NCBI GenBank assembly: GCA_947631295.1
Contig: CANRKU010000009.1
Location: 1 to 42,055, forward strand
DNA: 42,055 nucleotides
Source: an uncultured Bacilli bacterium
Lineage (GTDB): Bacteria; Bacillota_I; Bacilli_A; RF39; UBA660
Direction of reading: 5' to 3'
The notes below the pieces were generated by a model that saw only the letters and a program-made list of their open reading frames with translations, had not been told where the DNA came from and did no database searches. Positions 17,318-26,037 of the stretch are shown piece after piece. Position 1 is the stretch's first letter. The number at the start of each line of letters is the position of its first letter. The position numbers were made by a program, and so were the translations under genes.

Positions 17318-19257
17318 ATGCATTAATAAAATGTTCTCATCTAGAAAAATCATATCAAGATGTATCTGTATTAAAAAATTTTAATTATACATTTGGTAGT
17401 AAGGGTTTATATGTTTTATTTGGAAATAGTGGGACAGGAAAAACAACCTTTATAAATATTTTACTTGGACTTACTAATTTTGAAAAGGGAACTATTTATT
17501 TTAATGGAAAACAGTACATTAATATGGTTCATTATGAGGATATTGCAAAATATATTTCTTATATTTCCCAAGATTCTTACTTTGTTGACTATTTAAGTGT
17601 GTATGATAATATTAAAGTTTGTTCTCCAAATTTTAGCAATAATGAAATAGAAAAAGTATTACAACAAGTTCAGCTAGAAAATAAAAAAAATATATATCCT
17701 AATAAACTTAGTGGCGGTGAAAGACAAAGATTAGCAATTGCTCAATTGTTGTTAAAGAAAAAGAAAATTTTGATTCTAGATGAACCAACATCATCATTAG
17801 ATCATAAAAATAGAGATTTGTTTTTTCAAATAATTAATGCTTTAAAAGAAAAAGTATTAATTATTTGTTGTACGCATGATCAAAAAATTTTTGAATATGC
17901 TGATAGTATAATAAACTTTAATAGTTTACAAAATTATAATCAGATTGAAAAAAATAACGATAAAAATACAAACCATCAAATAATAGTAGATGAAGTTCAA
18001 CAAATAAAAGGTAGTATACTTTTAAAATATATATTAAAAAAGGACAAATATAAAAATCGAGAGAAAAAATCAGCCTTTTTTCTAATTTTAGTTTTTTTGA
18101 TTTCCTTATTATTATGTTTTATATGCTTTGGCTATAAAGAAAAATTATTACAAAGTTTAATTAATAGATATTCAGTTAATATGGTGAAAGTATTTTGTTC
18201 GATAGAGGAAGAAAATTATTGCGATAATATTTTGCAAAAGTATAATTCTACTTATAAAATTTATAATTATGCAGAAAATATTCCATCCGTTGAGGATGAG
18301 GTAGTTGATGGATCTTCAAGTGCAATTTATTTTGATCCTACTTTACTTACTTTGCCTTCAGAAAAACAGAGATTTAAAATTTCAGATTCCATTTTATATG
18401 GAAAATACTTTGAACAACCAAATCAAGTAATGCTAGGCTATAAATTGGCTTTTTCAATAAGCGAAGAGCCAGAGAAACTCATTGGAACAGAATTGGAAAT
18501 TGCACTTCCAGATGGGAACGAAAATTTTATAATTACAGGAATTTTTAATGAATTCTCTCCATCAGAAATTAACTATCTTAAAAGTGTTTATAATGATTTG
18601 GCGTTTGATTCTTATATGTATATAAATAGTGATTATGTTTCTAAATATTTATATGATGAACAGTTAGGGTTTAATGAAGAGGGAGATTTAAAATCAACAG
18701 TATTGACCGTATATTTTGATAACACAAAAGATTTATATAAATTTTATAAAGATTATGTAAATAAAGATCCAAGAATAAGTGGAATTAGTGCTAATGATTT
18801 TATTAATGGATTTGTTGAATATGAACAAGATATAGAGTTAGCAAAAATGATTTTTTATCCTTTAGTTATTTGTGTAACAGCAGTATCTGTTTTATTTTAT
18901 TTTCAGATTCAAAAAATAGAATTAATTTACAATAAACATATATCTGCTGTATATCAATATTATGGTTTTACAACTAGGCAAATTGAATATGCAAATATAC
19001 TTTATTCTTTAATTAATATTTTAAAAAAATATATGATTTCAATAGTTCTTGCAATTTTAGTTTCAAATTTAGTAAATATGGTAGTAGAATACCATAATAT
19101 TTTAGAATTCAAATTATTTATGATTGATTATAAGGTAATAATATTAATGTTATTTTCCTTATCGATATTTTCAGTTGTCTTATCATTGGTAAATCAAAAA
19201 AAAGTGCAAGTAAAAGGTTGGTTTAATGTACTGAAAGAAAGAAGTGATCTATTATGA
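17314..19257 (+). CDS. ABC transporter, fused ATPase-permease (MacB-like), first of pair
   Basis: Residues 1-~215 form an ABC ATPase: Walker A GNSGTGKTTF, signature LSGGERQRLA, Walker B ILILDEPTSS and the H-loop CTHD. The rest has the MacB/FtsX layout: one helix (~247-268), a long external domain, then three helices near the C-terminus (LVICVTAVSVLFYFQI and later). Such type VII ABC systems do not usually pump through the membrane. They pull on external partners, resist antimicrobial peptides or release peptides and lipoproteins. The ATPase is fused to the permease, unlike BceAB. It overlaps the preceding lipoprotein and the following paralogue by four bases each. Substrate unknown. Confidence 0.85.
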   Translation: MNALIKCSHLEKSYQDVSVLKNFNYTFGSKGLYVLFGNSGTGKTTFINILLGLTNFEKGTIYFNGKQYINMVHYEDIAKYISYISQDSYFVDYLSVYDNIKVCSPNFSNNEIEKVLQQVQLENKKNIYPNKLSGGERQRLAIAQLLLKKKKILILDEPTSSLDHKNRDLFFQIINALKEKVLIICCTHDQKIFEYADSIINFNSLQNYNQIEKNNDKNTNHQIIVDEVQQIKGSILLKYILKKDKYKNREKKSAFFLILVFLISLLLCFICFGYKEKLLQSLINRYSVNMVKVFCSIEEENYCDNILQKYNSTYKIYNYAENIPSVEDEVVDGSSSAIYFDPTLLTLPSEKQRFKISDSILYGKYFEQPNQVMLGYKLAFSISEEPEKLIGTELEIALPDGNENFIITGIFNEFSPSEINYLKSVYNDLAFDSYMYINSDYVSKYLYDEQLGFNEEGDLKSTVLTVYFDNTKDLYKFYKDYVNKDPRISGISANDFINGFVEYEQDIELAKMIFYPLVICVTAVSVLFYFQIQKIELIYNKHISAVYQYYGFTTRQIEYANILYSLINILKKYMISIVLAILVSNLVNMVVEYHNILEFKLFMIDYKVIILMLFSLSIFSVVLSLVNQKKVQVKGWFNVLKERSDLL

Positions 19258-21089
19258 TTAAGATAAAGAAATTATCTAGAACCTTTGACTTTAAAGTATT
19301 AGATAATATTGACTGTGAATTTGAATGTGGAAAAATTTATATATTAAAAGGAATTAGTGGTAGTGGAAAAACGACTTTTTTAAATATTTTAGCAGGATTA
19401 GATAATGGCTATACTGGTGAATGTAGCTATTGTGGAAAAGATTTAAAAAAAATGACCAAAAGAGAAAATAAACAGTATAGAAATGGTATTGGCTATATTT
19501 TGCAAGATAGTCTTCTAATTCATCACATGAATGTTATAGATAATTTAAGATTTATTGAGGATAATAATCAAAAGATTCTATATCTTGCAAAAAAATTTGG
19601 GGTAGAACATTTATTATATAAGATGCCATATCAGTTATCTGGTGGTGAAAGACAAAGATTTTCATTGATTAGGTCACTATTAGGAAATAGTAAAGTAATT
19701 TTAGCGGATGAACCAACATCATCATTAGATATGAAAAATTCAATGTTATTTGCTTCCTATTTAAATGAATTAAGGCAAAATAATAAAATATTGATTATAG
19801 CTACTCACAAAAATATTTATGATACAATAGCGGATAAGATCTATAATATTCAATTTGGCAAATTAAAAGAGATTAAAGGAAAAGTTAAAAATACAAAAAC
19901 TATTGAAAATAAGAAAAATAGTGCACTATTAGGTACTGAGTTTAAATTTAATCTTAAATATAACCTAAAATATCTTATATTAAGGGCAAAAAAAAATAAA
20001 AGCATTATATTAAATATATTTTTAGTATTATTGTTTGTTTTACTCTTTTTTTCACTAGCTATAAGGTTTAATTTTAAAAATGAATATATTCAATATAATA
20101 TGAATAAATATCCATATAATGTTCTCTCATTAACGGAAAGAGATTATAAGTATTTAGAAGAATTGATTGTTAGAAAATATGATGAATATGTTGTATTTGC
20201 TGATAATTATAATGGTTATGTATTGCCAAATAAAGAAGATAGTAATTTGAATATACCAGGTATTATTAAATATGGATCTTTTCCTCAGTTAGATAATGAG
20301 ATATTAATTAATAATGAATTTGCAAATTTATATTTTCCTAATGAAAAACTAGAAAAAGTTATTAATAAGCAAATTGAAGTTAATGGAAATAATTTTATTA
20401 TTTCTGGTATAGTAATGAAGGATGTCAATAATTATTTTGAAGTATATGGATGTAACCCCTATTATAAAAATATTAATAAAGGAGGGTATAATGAAATATC
20501 TTCACCAGCTATTTTTATTCCTTATAATACTATAATTAAAATTGGAAAAAAGATAGAATCTAATATATCCCTTAAATTAGTTGTAATAGATAAAGAAATC
20601 ACAGCAGATTTATATAATAATAAAATATTTACTGAAGCAAATAAACCAGTATTAGGAAACTATAGATCATGGGAAAACAAAATAGATTCAGTATCAAAGG
20701 ATGCCAATTTTATTGCTAATATATTTTTACTATTATTATTGTTTATTTCAATTGTATCAATTTTATTTGTAAGTAATAAAATAGGATTAGACTTATATTA
20801 TCGAAAAAAGGAACTTGGTTATTTACAACTATTTAGACTATCAAAAACTAGAATATTTTTTATTTATGTAGGAGAGTATTTGTTAAATATTATTAAGTCA
20901 TTATTTATATCCTTAATTCTGTATAATATTTTTTGTTTATTAATATATCAATTATATGAATTTAATCTGTTTTTGAACATTGAAATTAATATTATTTTAG
21001 TTTTAGCAATACTTATATACTGTGTTACTATAATTACTATTCCAATGTTAAAATATATGAAAAAAGATATAATTGAACTAATTAGATAA
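19254..21089 (+). CDS. ABC transporter, fused ATPase-permease (MacB-like), second of pair
   Basis: The 611-residue paralogue of the preceding gene has an intact ATPase domain (Walker A GISGSGKTTF, signature LSGGERQRFS, Walker B ILADEPTSS, H-loop ATHK). It has one helix at ~255-275, an external domain of ~210 residues and three C-terminal helices (ILVLAILIYCVTIITIPML is the last). Because both members keep complete ATP sites and are coupled by an ATGA overlap, they probably form a heterodimer. This is the last clear gene of unit 1. The most likely role is peptide-antibiotic or bacteriocin resistance or export; no bacteriocin precursor with a double-glycine leader was found nearby. Confidence 0.85.
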   Translation: MIKIKKLSRTFDFKVLDNIDCEFECGKIYILKGISGSGKTTFLNILAGLDNGYTGECSYCGKDLKKMTKRENKQYRNGIGYILQDSLLIHHMNVIDNLRFIEDNNQKILYLAKKFGVEHLLYKMPYQLSGGERQRFSLIRSLLGNSKVILADEPTSSLDMKNSMLFASYLNELRQNNKILIIATHKNIYDTIADKIYNIQFGKLKEIKGKVKNTKTIENKKNSALLGTEFKFNLKYNLKYLILRAKKNKSIILNIFLVLLFVLLFFSLAIRFNFKNEYIQYNMNKYPYNVLSLTERDYKYLEELIVRKYDEYVVFADNYNGYVLPNKEDSNLNIPGIIKYGSFPQLDNEILINNEFANLYFPNEKLEKVINKQIEVNGNNFIISGIVMKDVNNYFEVYGCNPYYKNINKGGYNEISSPAIFIPYNTIIKIGKKIESNISLKLVVIDKEITADLYNNKIFTEANKPVLGNYRSWENKIDSVSKDANFIANIFLLLLLFISIVSILFVSNKIGLDLYYRKKELGYLQLFRLSKTRIFFIYVGEYLLNIIKSLFISLILYNIFCLLIYQLYEFNLFLNIEINIILVLAILIYCVTIITIPMLKYMKKDIIELIR

Positions 21090-21187
21090 GTACATTTATA
21101 TTAATTTATTGCATTTTAGTAGTTTAATATAATATTGAGTAGATATTAAAAAAATTGCTATAATTTTAATTAATAGAAATCAATATA

Positions 21188-21265
21188 ATGAAAAATAAAA
21201 AATACCAAAAAGAGCCAAAAAGTTCTTGCATTGTAAATGTCAAGTATTATAATAATGTAAAATGA
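21188..21265 (+). CDS. Possible 25-residue peptide at the end of unit 1
   Basis: An ATG frame reads MKNKKYQKEPKSSCIVNV and ends YYNNVK before a TGA inside repeat A1. There is no good Shine-Dalgarno site, though TATAAT occurs at ~21160. The same C-terminal NNVK and stop end the small lipoprotein that enters repeat A2. It may be a remnant of a similar gene. The rest of 21090-21425 holds only repeats A1 and B2 and the promoter of unit 2. Confidence 0.25.
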   Translation: MKNKKYQKEPKSSCIVNVKYYNNVK

Positions 21266-21309
21266 AATTAGTATGCAAAAGAGGAAAAATCCTCTTTTTC
21301 TATTTCATT
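21250..21309 (+). repeat. Repeat A, copy 1 (60 bp, contains terminator)
   Basis: It matches 31403-31461 with one substitution and one 1-bp indel. It begins TAATAATGTAAAATGAAATT and ends CTATTTCATT. Inside, AAAGAGGA/TCCTCTTT forms a hairpin with a T run, nested in AATGAAAT/ATTTCATT. It marks the right border of cargo unit 1. Confidence 0.95.
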
Positions 21310-21342
21310 AAATAAGTAAATATTTGTATGTTGGGTTGGTGG
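21309..21342 (+). repeat. Repeat B, copy 2 (34 bp)
   Basis: It is identical to 14398-14431 and abuts repeat A1 with one shared base, so A and B are directly joined here. Confidence 0.95.
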
Positions 21343-21379
21343 GAAATTTAATAAATATTTTATTAGTAAACTTTTATGA

Positions 21380-21385
21380 TATAAT
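21380..21385 (+). promoter_or_regulatory. -10 box of the unit 2 leading gene
   Basis: TATAAT at 21380-21385; the -35 region is T-rich (TATTTT, 18-nt spacer) but weak. Confidence 0.4.
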
Positions 21386-21425
21386 ATTTATATATTAGTA
21401 GAGATTTATGAGGAGAAATAACTTT

Positions 21426-22454
21426 ATGAACGAAGCAATGAAAAAGTTAAAAAAGTTAATCTTTGATAATTTAAATAAAAAAATATTAATTTTAGGAACT
21501 ATTGGTATTCCTGTTAACGAAATTAAATATAAATTAGGTGTTGGCCAATTATATAAAAAAGTACTAGATGATTTATTTATAGCTAAATATGGTTACATTA
21601 ATATGAATCAAAATGATGCTAAATCTCTTGAAACATTAATTGAAATAAAAAAAGGAGAACCCTTATTTAGCAATAAAATTATTCCGTGTGATTTAATAAT
21701 ATTTATTTATGTAAATCCCAAAATATTAAGAATATTATGTGCTAAGGAAAATGAGTACTATGATGAAGCTCTTAAATTACAAAATGAATTATTAAAAAAT
21801 TTGCATAGTAATAATTACTCATTTATTAAAGTAGAATTTTATAAAAACAGTATTGGCTTAGACCATGTGGGTAGAAACGTTTACATATGTGGTGATTATA
21901 ATGGTTTTCTTACTGATAAAAGAGATATTGCTAAATATGATGATGAAGATAATAACTTTTTTCATTTTCCTTATATTAAACCCGTCAAAAATATAAATGA
22001 TCTTCAAAGAAAACAAGGATTTTTATTACTTATTTATGATAATTTTTTAGAAGTAAAAGATTGTCTTAGTATAGATAAAAAATATCGTAAATTATTTAAT
22101 CATTTTAATTTAGTTTATATTATTACTGAAGATGAGGAAAAACTTGAACAAGGCCATATTAAATATACTAATATTAATTTTGCAAGTGAAATACTTGATG
22201 ATGAGGATATAAATGAATTATATTATGATTATATTTTAAATACTGAAACAATAAATTTTTCTTCATCGAAGATTAAAATTCTTTCTGATATAAATAATTT
22301 TTTGAAGAATAAAAAAACTATAAAAACTAATGATTTAGCAAACAATTTTAATATTTCAATAAGACAAGCTGAAAGATATATGATAGATTACAATAAATTA
22401 TATCGAAACATTGGCTATGATTATAGTAAAAATGAATGGTATATTATTCATTAG
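21426..22454 (+). CDS. Winged-helix protein, likely regulator of the unit 2 operon
   Basis: The 342-residue protein ends in a helix-turn-helix segment (~285-342: KTNDLANNFNISIRQAERYM, then a wing ending NEWYIIH), the type found in WYL and DeoR-like regulators. The middle ~200 residues are alpha/beta (PCDLIIFIYVNP, NVYICGDYNG, FLLLIYDNF) and could be a ligand-binding fold, but I do not recognise it. The ATG at 21426 is preferred over 21408 because GAGGAG lies ten bases before it. It is transcribed separately: a terminator and a new promoter follow before the operon. The most likely job is to sense a signal and control the seven downstream genes. Confidence 0.6.
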   Translation: MNEAMKKLKKLIFDNLNKKILILGTIGIPVNEIKYKLGVGQLYKKVLDDLFIAKYGYINMNQNDAKSLETLIEIKKGEPLFSNKIIPCDLIIFIYVNPKILRILCAKENEYYDEALKLQNELLKNLHSNNYSFIKVEFYKNSIGLDHVGRNVYICGDYNGFLTDKRDIAKYDDEDNNFFHFPYIKPVKNINDLQRKQGFLLLIYDNFLEVKDCLSIDKKYRKLFNHFNLVYIITEDEEKLEQGHIKYTNINFASEILDDEDINELYYDYILNTETINFSSSKIKILSDINNFLKNKKTIKTNDLANNFNISIRQAERYMIDYNKLYRNIGYDYSKNEWYIIH

Positions 22455-22473
22455 ATACAATTATAAAAAGTAT

Positions 22474-22512
22474 GTTATTCTTTTATTTTAAAAGGAAATA
22501 ACGTATTTTTTT
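22474..22512 (+). terminator. Terminator between the winged-helix gene and the operon
   Basis: GTTATTCTTTT (22474-22484) pairs imperfectly with AAAAGGAAATAAC (ending 22502), followed by a run of eight T. Confidence 0.7.
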
Positions 22513-22540
22513 TGTCTTTTAAAAAAGAACGAAAAAAGCA

Positions 22541-22549
22541 TGATATACT
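22541..22549 (+). promoter_or_regulatory. Extended -10 promoter of the unit 2 operon
   Basis: TGATATACT: TG plus TATACT at 22544-22549. No good -35 lies at 17 nt, as expected for an extended -10 or an activator-dependent promoter. AAAGGAGG and the ATG at 22580 follow. Confidence 0.5.
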
Positions 22550-22579
22550 TGATGCATATTGAAAGGAGGAAAAAGTTTA

Positions 22580-23359
22580 ATGAATTATGCATGGGCAAGT
22601 AAGTATGTCCAAAAAATAGTTGATAGCAAGGACAATATTGTTGACCAATTAAAGGAATTAAGTAAGTTTAAGTATCGAAAGGGGGTAAGACAATATATTG
22701 ACCGACTTATTCTTGCTAATACAACTCGTGATTATGATTTAGATGCCAAGTATATTTTATATTGTATTATTAAATATTATTATGGTTTAGAAGTACAAGA
22801 TGGTGAGGAACCACTAATTATTCCTAATTCTCTTGGTATTATTACACCTGCCGATTATAATATAGATTTCATTGCAAACCTTCTAAATACTAAAGATAAT
22901 ATTATTGATCAATGTAAATTATTAAAAAAGCATCAAGATTCTCCTGATGTTCAAAAATATATATCTTGCGCTACAACTTATTTTGACTATGATGCTCCAG
23001 TACTTTATGGCTTATCTACGGAATACGAAATGTATTGCATTAATAAATATTTTTATGGTTATGATGTCCCTTTAGTAAAATCTAATCATGTTAGATTAGG
23101 TGTTTGGCCAAAGAAAAGAGCTAGCAAAAAACCTAGCATAGAGGAATCAATAGTCGAATATACCCCATTTGAAGATGTTAAGAAAGGAGATAAAGTTAAA
23201 ATCTTAACGGGACCATTTACTGGTATATTTGGTACCATTGATTCTGTTGATCATGATAATCAAAAAATTATGTTACTGGTTGATTTATTTGGTCAAGAAA
23301 CTTCTGTTGAACTTACTGAGGATGACAGAATATTAAAGGAGGATGATCCTCATGAATGA
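22580..23359 (+). CDS. Duplicated helical domain fused to a NusG-like KOW domain
   Basis: The 259-residue protein has two copies of a ~62-residue helical unit (residues ~11-72 and ~102-163), each with the pattern KDNI-DQ-K-L, then -YI, then Y--YCI-KY-YG. The C-terminal ~55 residues (KKGDKVKILTGPFTGIFGTI, VDLFGQETSVEL) match the KOW domain of NusG, which contacts NusE/Rho and the ribosome. The N-terminal NGN domain of NusG, which binds RNA polymerase, is missing. The duplicated unit is unfamiliar. As first gene of the operon it may link the system to transcription or translation. ATG 22580, with AAAGGAGG upstream, is preferred over the TTG at 22559. Confidence 0.65.
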   Translation: MNYAWASKYVQKIVDSKDNIVDQLKELSKFKYRKGVRQYIDRLILANTTRDYDLDAKYILYCIIKYYYGLEVQDGEEPLIIPNSLGIITPADYNIDFIANLLNTKDNIIDQCKLLKKHQDSPDVQKYISCATTYFDYDAPVLYGLSTEYEMYCINKYFYGYDVPLVKSNHVRLGVWPKKRASKKPSIEESIVEYTPFEDVKKGDKVKILTGPFTGIFGTIDSVDHDNQKIMLLVDLFGQETSVELTEDDRILKEDDPHE

Positions 23360-23954
23360 TAATATTTCTGTTATCCTTAGTGATAACTTTAAAAATCGTA
23401 TTCCTTTGTTAGTTAATATTTTAAAAGAATACGGAATAAGAGAACAAAAAAGAGTTTATATCCAATCTTTTTTATTCCATTCTTCTCATTATGTTAATCG
23501 CTTAATTTCTTTAATTTCTAAAATAGACTTTAAACTTGTCGAAAGTTATATATTTCCTGTTGGGGCTAAAACAAAGGCAGTAATAAAAGAAAAAATTGAT
23601 TATAATGAATTTATGTCAGCATTAGAAAAAATACGTCATTCTAATATTGTAATAAGTAGCAATAAAGTTTTTGATGAAGATTGGCTAGATTATATATTTG
23701 ATAAAACGATTGAACCTTATGATGTCATCATAATTGATGATTTTGACAAATTTTTAAAAGAATCAAATAAAGATATTAAAACGATTAAAGAAACTATAGA
23801 AGAGTATAGTAAAAAGTATAATACTTCTGTAATTTTATTTACTAATAATAGTAAATTAAAAAATAATTTTTTAAATTGGAAAATTGCTAAAGTAAATGAT
23901 CCATTAGAATTCGTATTTGATGATAAAAACTATAATATTATTGATATATGTTAA
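23352..23954 (+). CDS. DnaB-like RecA-fold protein lacking Walker A (first of two)
   Basis: The 200-residue product follows the core of the replicative helicase DnaB strand by strand: the P-loop position (ISVILSDNFKNRIPLLVNIL), the strand-helix matching DnaB FSLEMS-x-x-QL (RVYIQSFLFHSSHYVNRLIS, then KIDFKLVES), the Walker B position (YDVIIIDDFD, ~123-132) and the next strand (NTSVILFTNN). The P-loop Gly-Lys-Thr is gone, so ATP use is unlikely. There is no DnaB N-terminal domain. It is 203 residues shorter than the DnaB core plus tail would suggest and ends soon after the RecA fold. The start at 23352 gives nine bases to AAGGAGG and overlaps the previous gene by eight bases. It is a distant paralogue of 26721-27455. 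Confidence 0.6.
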   Translation: MNDNISVILSDNFKNRIPLLVNILKEYGIREQKRVYIQSFLFHSSHYVNRLISLISKIDFKLVESYIFPVGAKTKAVIKEKIDYNEFMSALEKIRHSNIVISSNKVFDEDWLDYIFDKTIEPYDVIIIDDFDKFLKESNKDIKTIKETIEEYSKKYNTSVILFTNNSKLKNNFLNWKIAKVNDPLEFVFDDKNYNIIDIC

Positions 23955-23969
23955 GGAGTTGATATTAAA

Positions 23970-26021
23970 ATGCCAGAAAGAGTAGAATTTAAAGTTTTTA
24001 CTAAAATGACAAAAGATAGTATTGTTGATTTTAAAGAATTAATTAACTATGCAAAAAGTATAGGATTAAATAAATTAGCTATTACTGATTTTAATAATGT
24101 TTATAATTTTCCTAAAATAGAGAAATATCTAAAAACTAATAATATTACGGATTTGAAGATTATCTATGGAACGGTTGTAAAAATGCTTGTGTTTGATACA
24201 ATTATCCCAATTACAGTATTAGTAAGAACCCAAGAAGGATTAAAAAACTTATATAAAATAATTACTAAAATAAAAACGACAAACTTAGATAAATATGGAA
24301 AACAAGTTATAACTAAAGATGAATTAGGTCTTTTAAGTGATGGATTATTATATGGTCTAGATTTATCGTATATGGAAGATATATATAATGATTTAGAAGA
24401 TTATCAAATAAAAGATGATTTAATATGGTGGGATTTTATTGAGGTAAATTCATTTTTAGATAAAAACTATTTAAAAAGAATAATAAATATTGCTAAAGGG
24501 GTTCATAAACTTGTTATAGCATCAAATAATGTTTGTTATTTAAAAAAAGAAGAACAAGATGATTATAAAATGCTTTTCAAAGATAATAAACTAGCTAGTT
24601 ATTTAAAAACAACTAAGGAAATATTAAATGATTTTAACTTTTTAGAAGATGATTTGGCATATGAAATAGTTATCACAAATCCAAATAAGCTGGCAAACTT
24701 AATGAATGATATAAAAATACTTGGCGATAAATGTTATTTACCTCAAATTAAAGATAGTAAAAATAAAATATTGGGAATAATCAATAAAAAAATAAATGAA
24801 TTATGTGGTGAAAACGTTCCAACTATTATTACAAATAGAATAAATGAAGAATTATATGGTAAAGATGACTCTTGCAAATATGGAATAATTAACATGAATA
24901 CAGAATCTTTATTTTTAATATCTAAAAAACTTGTTGATAGGTCTTATGATATGGGATACCCTTCATTTGTCAGAGGTGGTGTTGCGTCATCTTTTATTGC
25001 TTATTTAATGGGTATTACAAGTATAAATCCTCTTCCTTCTCATTATTATTGTCCTAAGTGCAAAAAATTTTATTTTGATGAATCTTTAACTTATAATTAT
25101 GGAATAGATATGCCTGATAAAAATTGTCCTAAGTGTCATAGTGAATTAAAAAAAGATGGCTTTAATATCCCTTATGAAAACTTTTTAGGTTTAAATGTTG
25201 AAAAAATACCAGATATTGATATTAATTTTGCATATTGTATTCAAAAAGATTTAATCAAGTATTTAATTGATTCTTGGGGAAAAGATTACACTATTAGAGC
25301 TAGTGCTATTGCTTTAACAGGGACCATCAATGCTGAAGAAAAGATTATCCAAAAAAATTTGGATGTAAGTAATCAAGAAAAATCTCGATTAATAAAAAAA
25401 TTAGAAGGCAAGTTAAAATATACTGGCCAACATCCGGGTGGTGTATTTTTAATACCTAAGGATAAAGAAGTATATGATTTTACCCCTTGTAACTATCCGA
25501 ATAACGATAATAAATATCATTATTTAAGCACGCATTTTGATTATCATGATCTTGATTCAAATCTTATTAAATTTGACATATTGGGACATAGATTACCTAC
25601 ACTAATAAAAGAATTAGAAGACTTAACTAAAGTTAAATTAGTTGATATACCATTAAATGAGAAAGATGTTTTTGATTTAATAAATAAGGGAGATACAGAA
25701 GATTTGTTTGAATTAGATGATGAATGTGCTAAAAGCTTAATAGATATTATAAAACCACATGATTTTGAAGATTTAGTGAAGATCATTGGTCTTTTACATG
25801 GTAATGGTATAACAGATAAAATTAAAGAATTATCGGAAAATAAAGCATTAATTAAAGATTTAAAAGTCTATCGAGAAGATATATCTAACTTGGAAAATAT
25901 TGGTTATGTACCAGTAAAAGCACACATTATTTCTTATACTTTAATCGCATATAAATTTGCTTGGTATAAAGCTAAATTCCCAACGATTTTTGTTGATTTA
26001 ATGCATAAATATCATGAATAG
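23970..26021 (+). CDS. Shortened PolC-type DNA polymerase III alpha-like protein
   Basis: The 683-residue protein is clearly derived from Gram-positive PolC, which is about twice as long. Residues ~1-280 are a PHP domain that has lost its metal ligands (KVFTKM for HTHTKM, ITDFNN for ITDHG) and has no 3'-5' exonuclease insertion. The polymerase core follows: RGGVASSFIAYLMGIT (~335), a zinc site with C361/C364/C386/C389, IPDIDINF with the palm aspartates D415 and D417, TGQHPGG (~486), and KFDILGH with the third aspartate D536. It ends near KAHIISYTLIAYKFAWYKAK, where PolC would go on to HhH and duplex-binding domains. The palm triad is intact, so nucleotidyl transfer is possible, but clamp- and duplex-binding parts are missing. 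AAGGAG lies upstream. Confidence 0.85.
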   Translation: MPERVEFKVFTKMTKDSIVDFKELINYAKSIGLNKLAITDFNNVYNFPKIEKYLKTNNITDLKIIYGTVVKMLVFDTIIPITVLVRTQEGLKNLYKIITKIKTTNLDKYGKQVITKDELGLLSDGLLYGLDLSYMEDIYNDLEDYQIKDDLIWWDFIEVNSFLDKNYLKRIINIAKGVHKLVIASNNVCYLKKEEQDDYKMLFKDNKLASYLKTTKEILNDFNFLEDDLAYEIVITNPNKLANLMNDIKILGDKCYLPQIKDSKNKILGIINKKINELCGENVPTIITNRINEELYGKDDSCKYGIINMNTESLFLISKKLVDRSYDMGYPSFVRGGVASSFIAYLMGITSINPLPSHYYCPKCKKFYFDESLTYNYGIDMPDKNCPKCHSELKKDGFNIPYENFLGLNVEKIPDIDINFAYCIQKDLIKYLIDSWGKDYTIRASAIALTGTINAEEKIIQKNLDVSNQEKSRLIKKLEGKLKYTGQHPGGVFLIPKDKEVYDFTPCNYPNNDNKYHYLSTHFDYHDLDSNLIKFDILGHRLPTLIKELEDLTKVKLVDIPLNEKDVFDLINKGDTEDLFELDDECAKSLIDIIKPHDFEDLVKIIGLLHGNGITDKIKELSENKALIKDLKVYREDISNLENIGYVPVKAHIISYTLIAYKFAWYKAKFPTIFVDLMHKYHE

Positions 26022-26037
26022 CTATGGATGATTAAAG

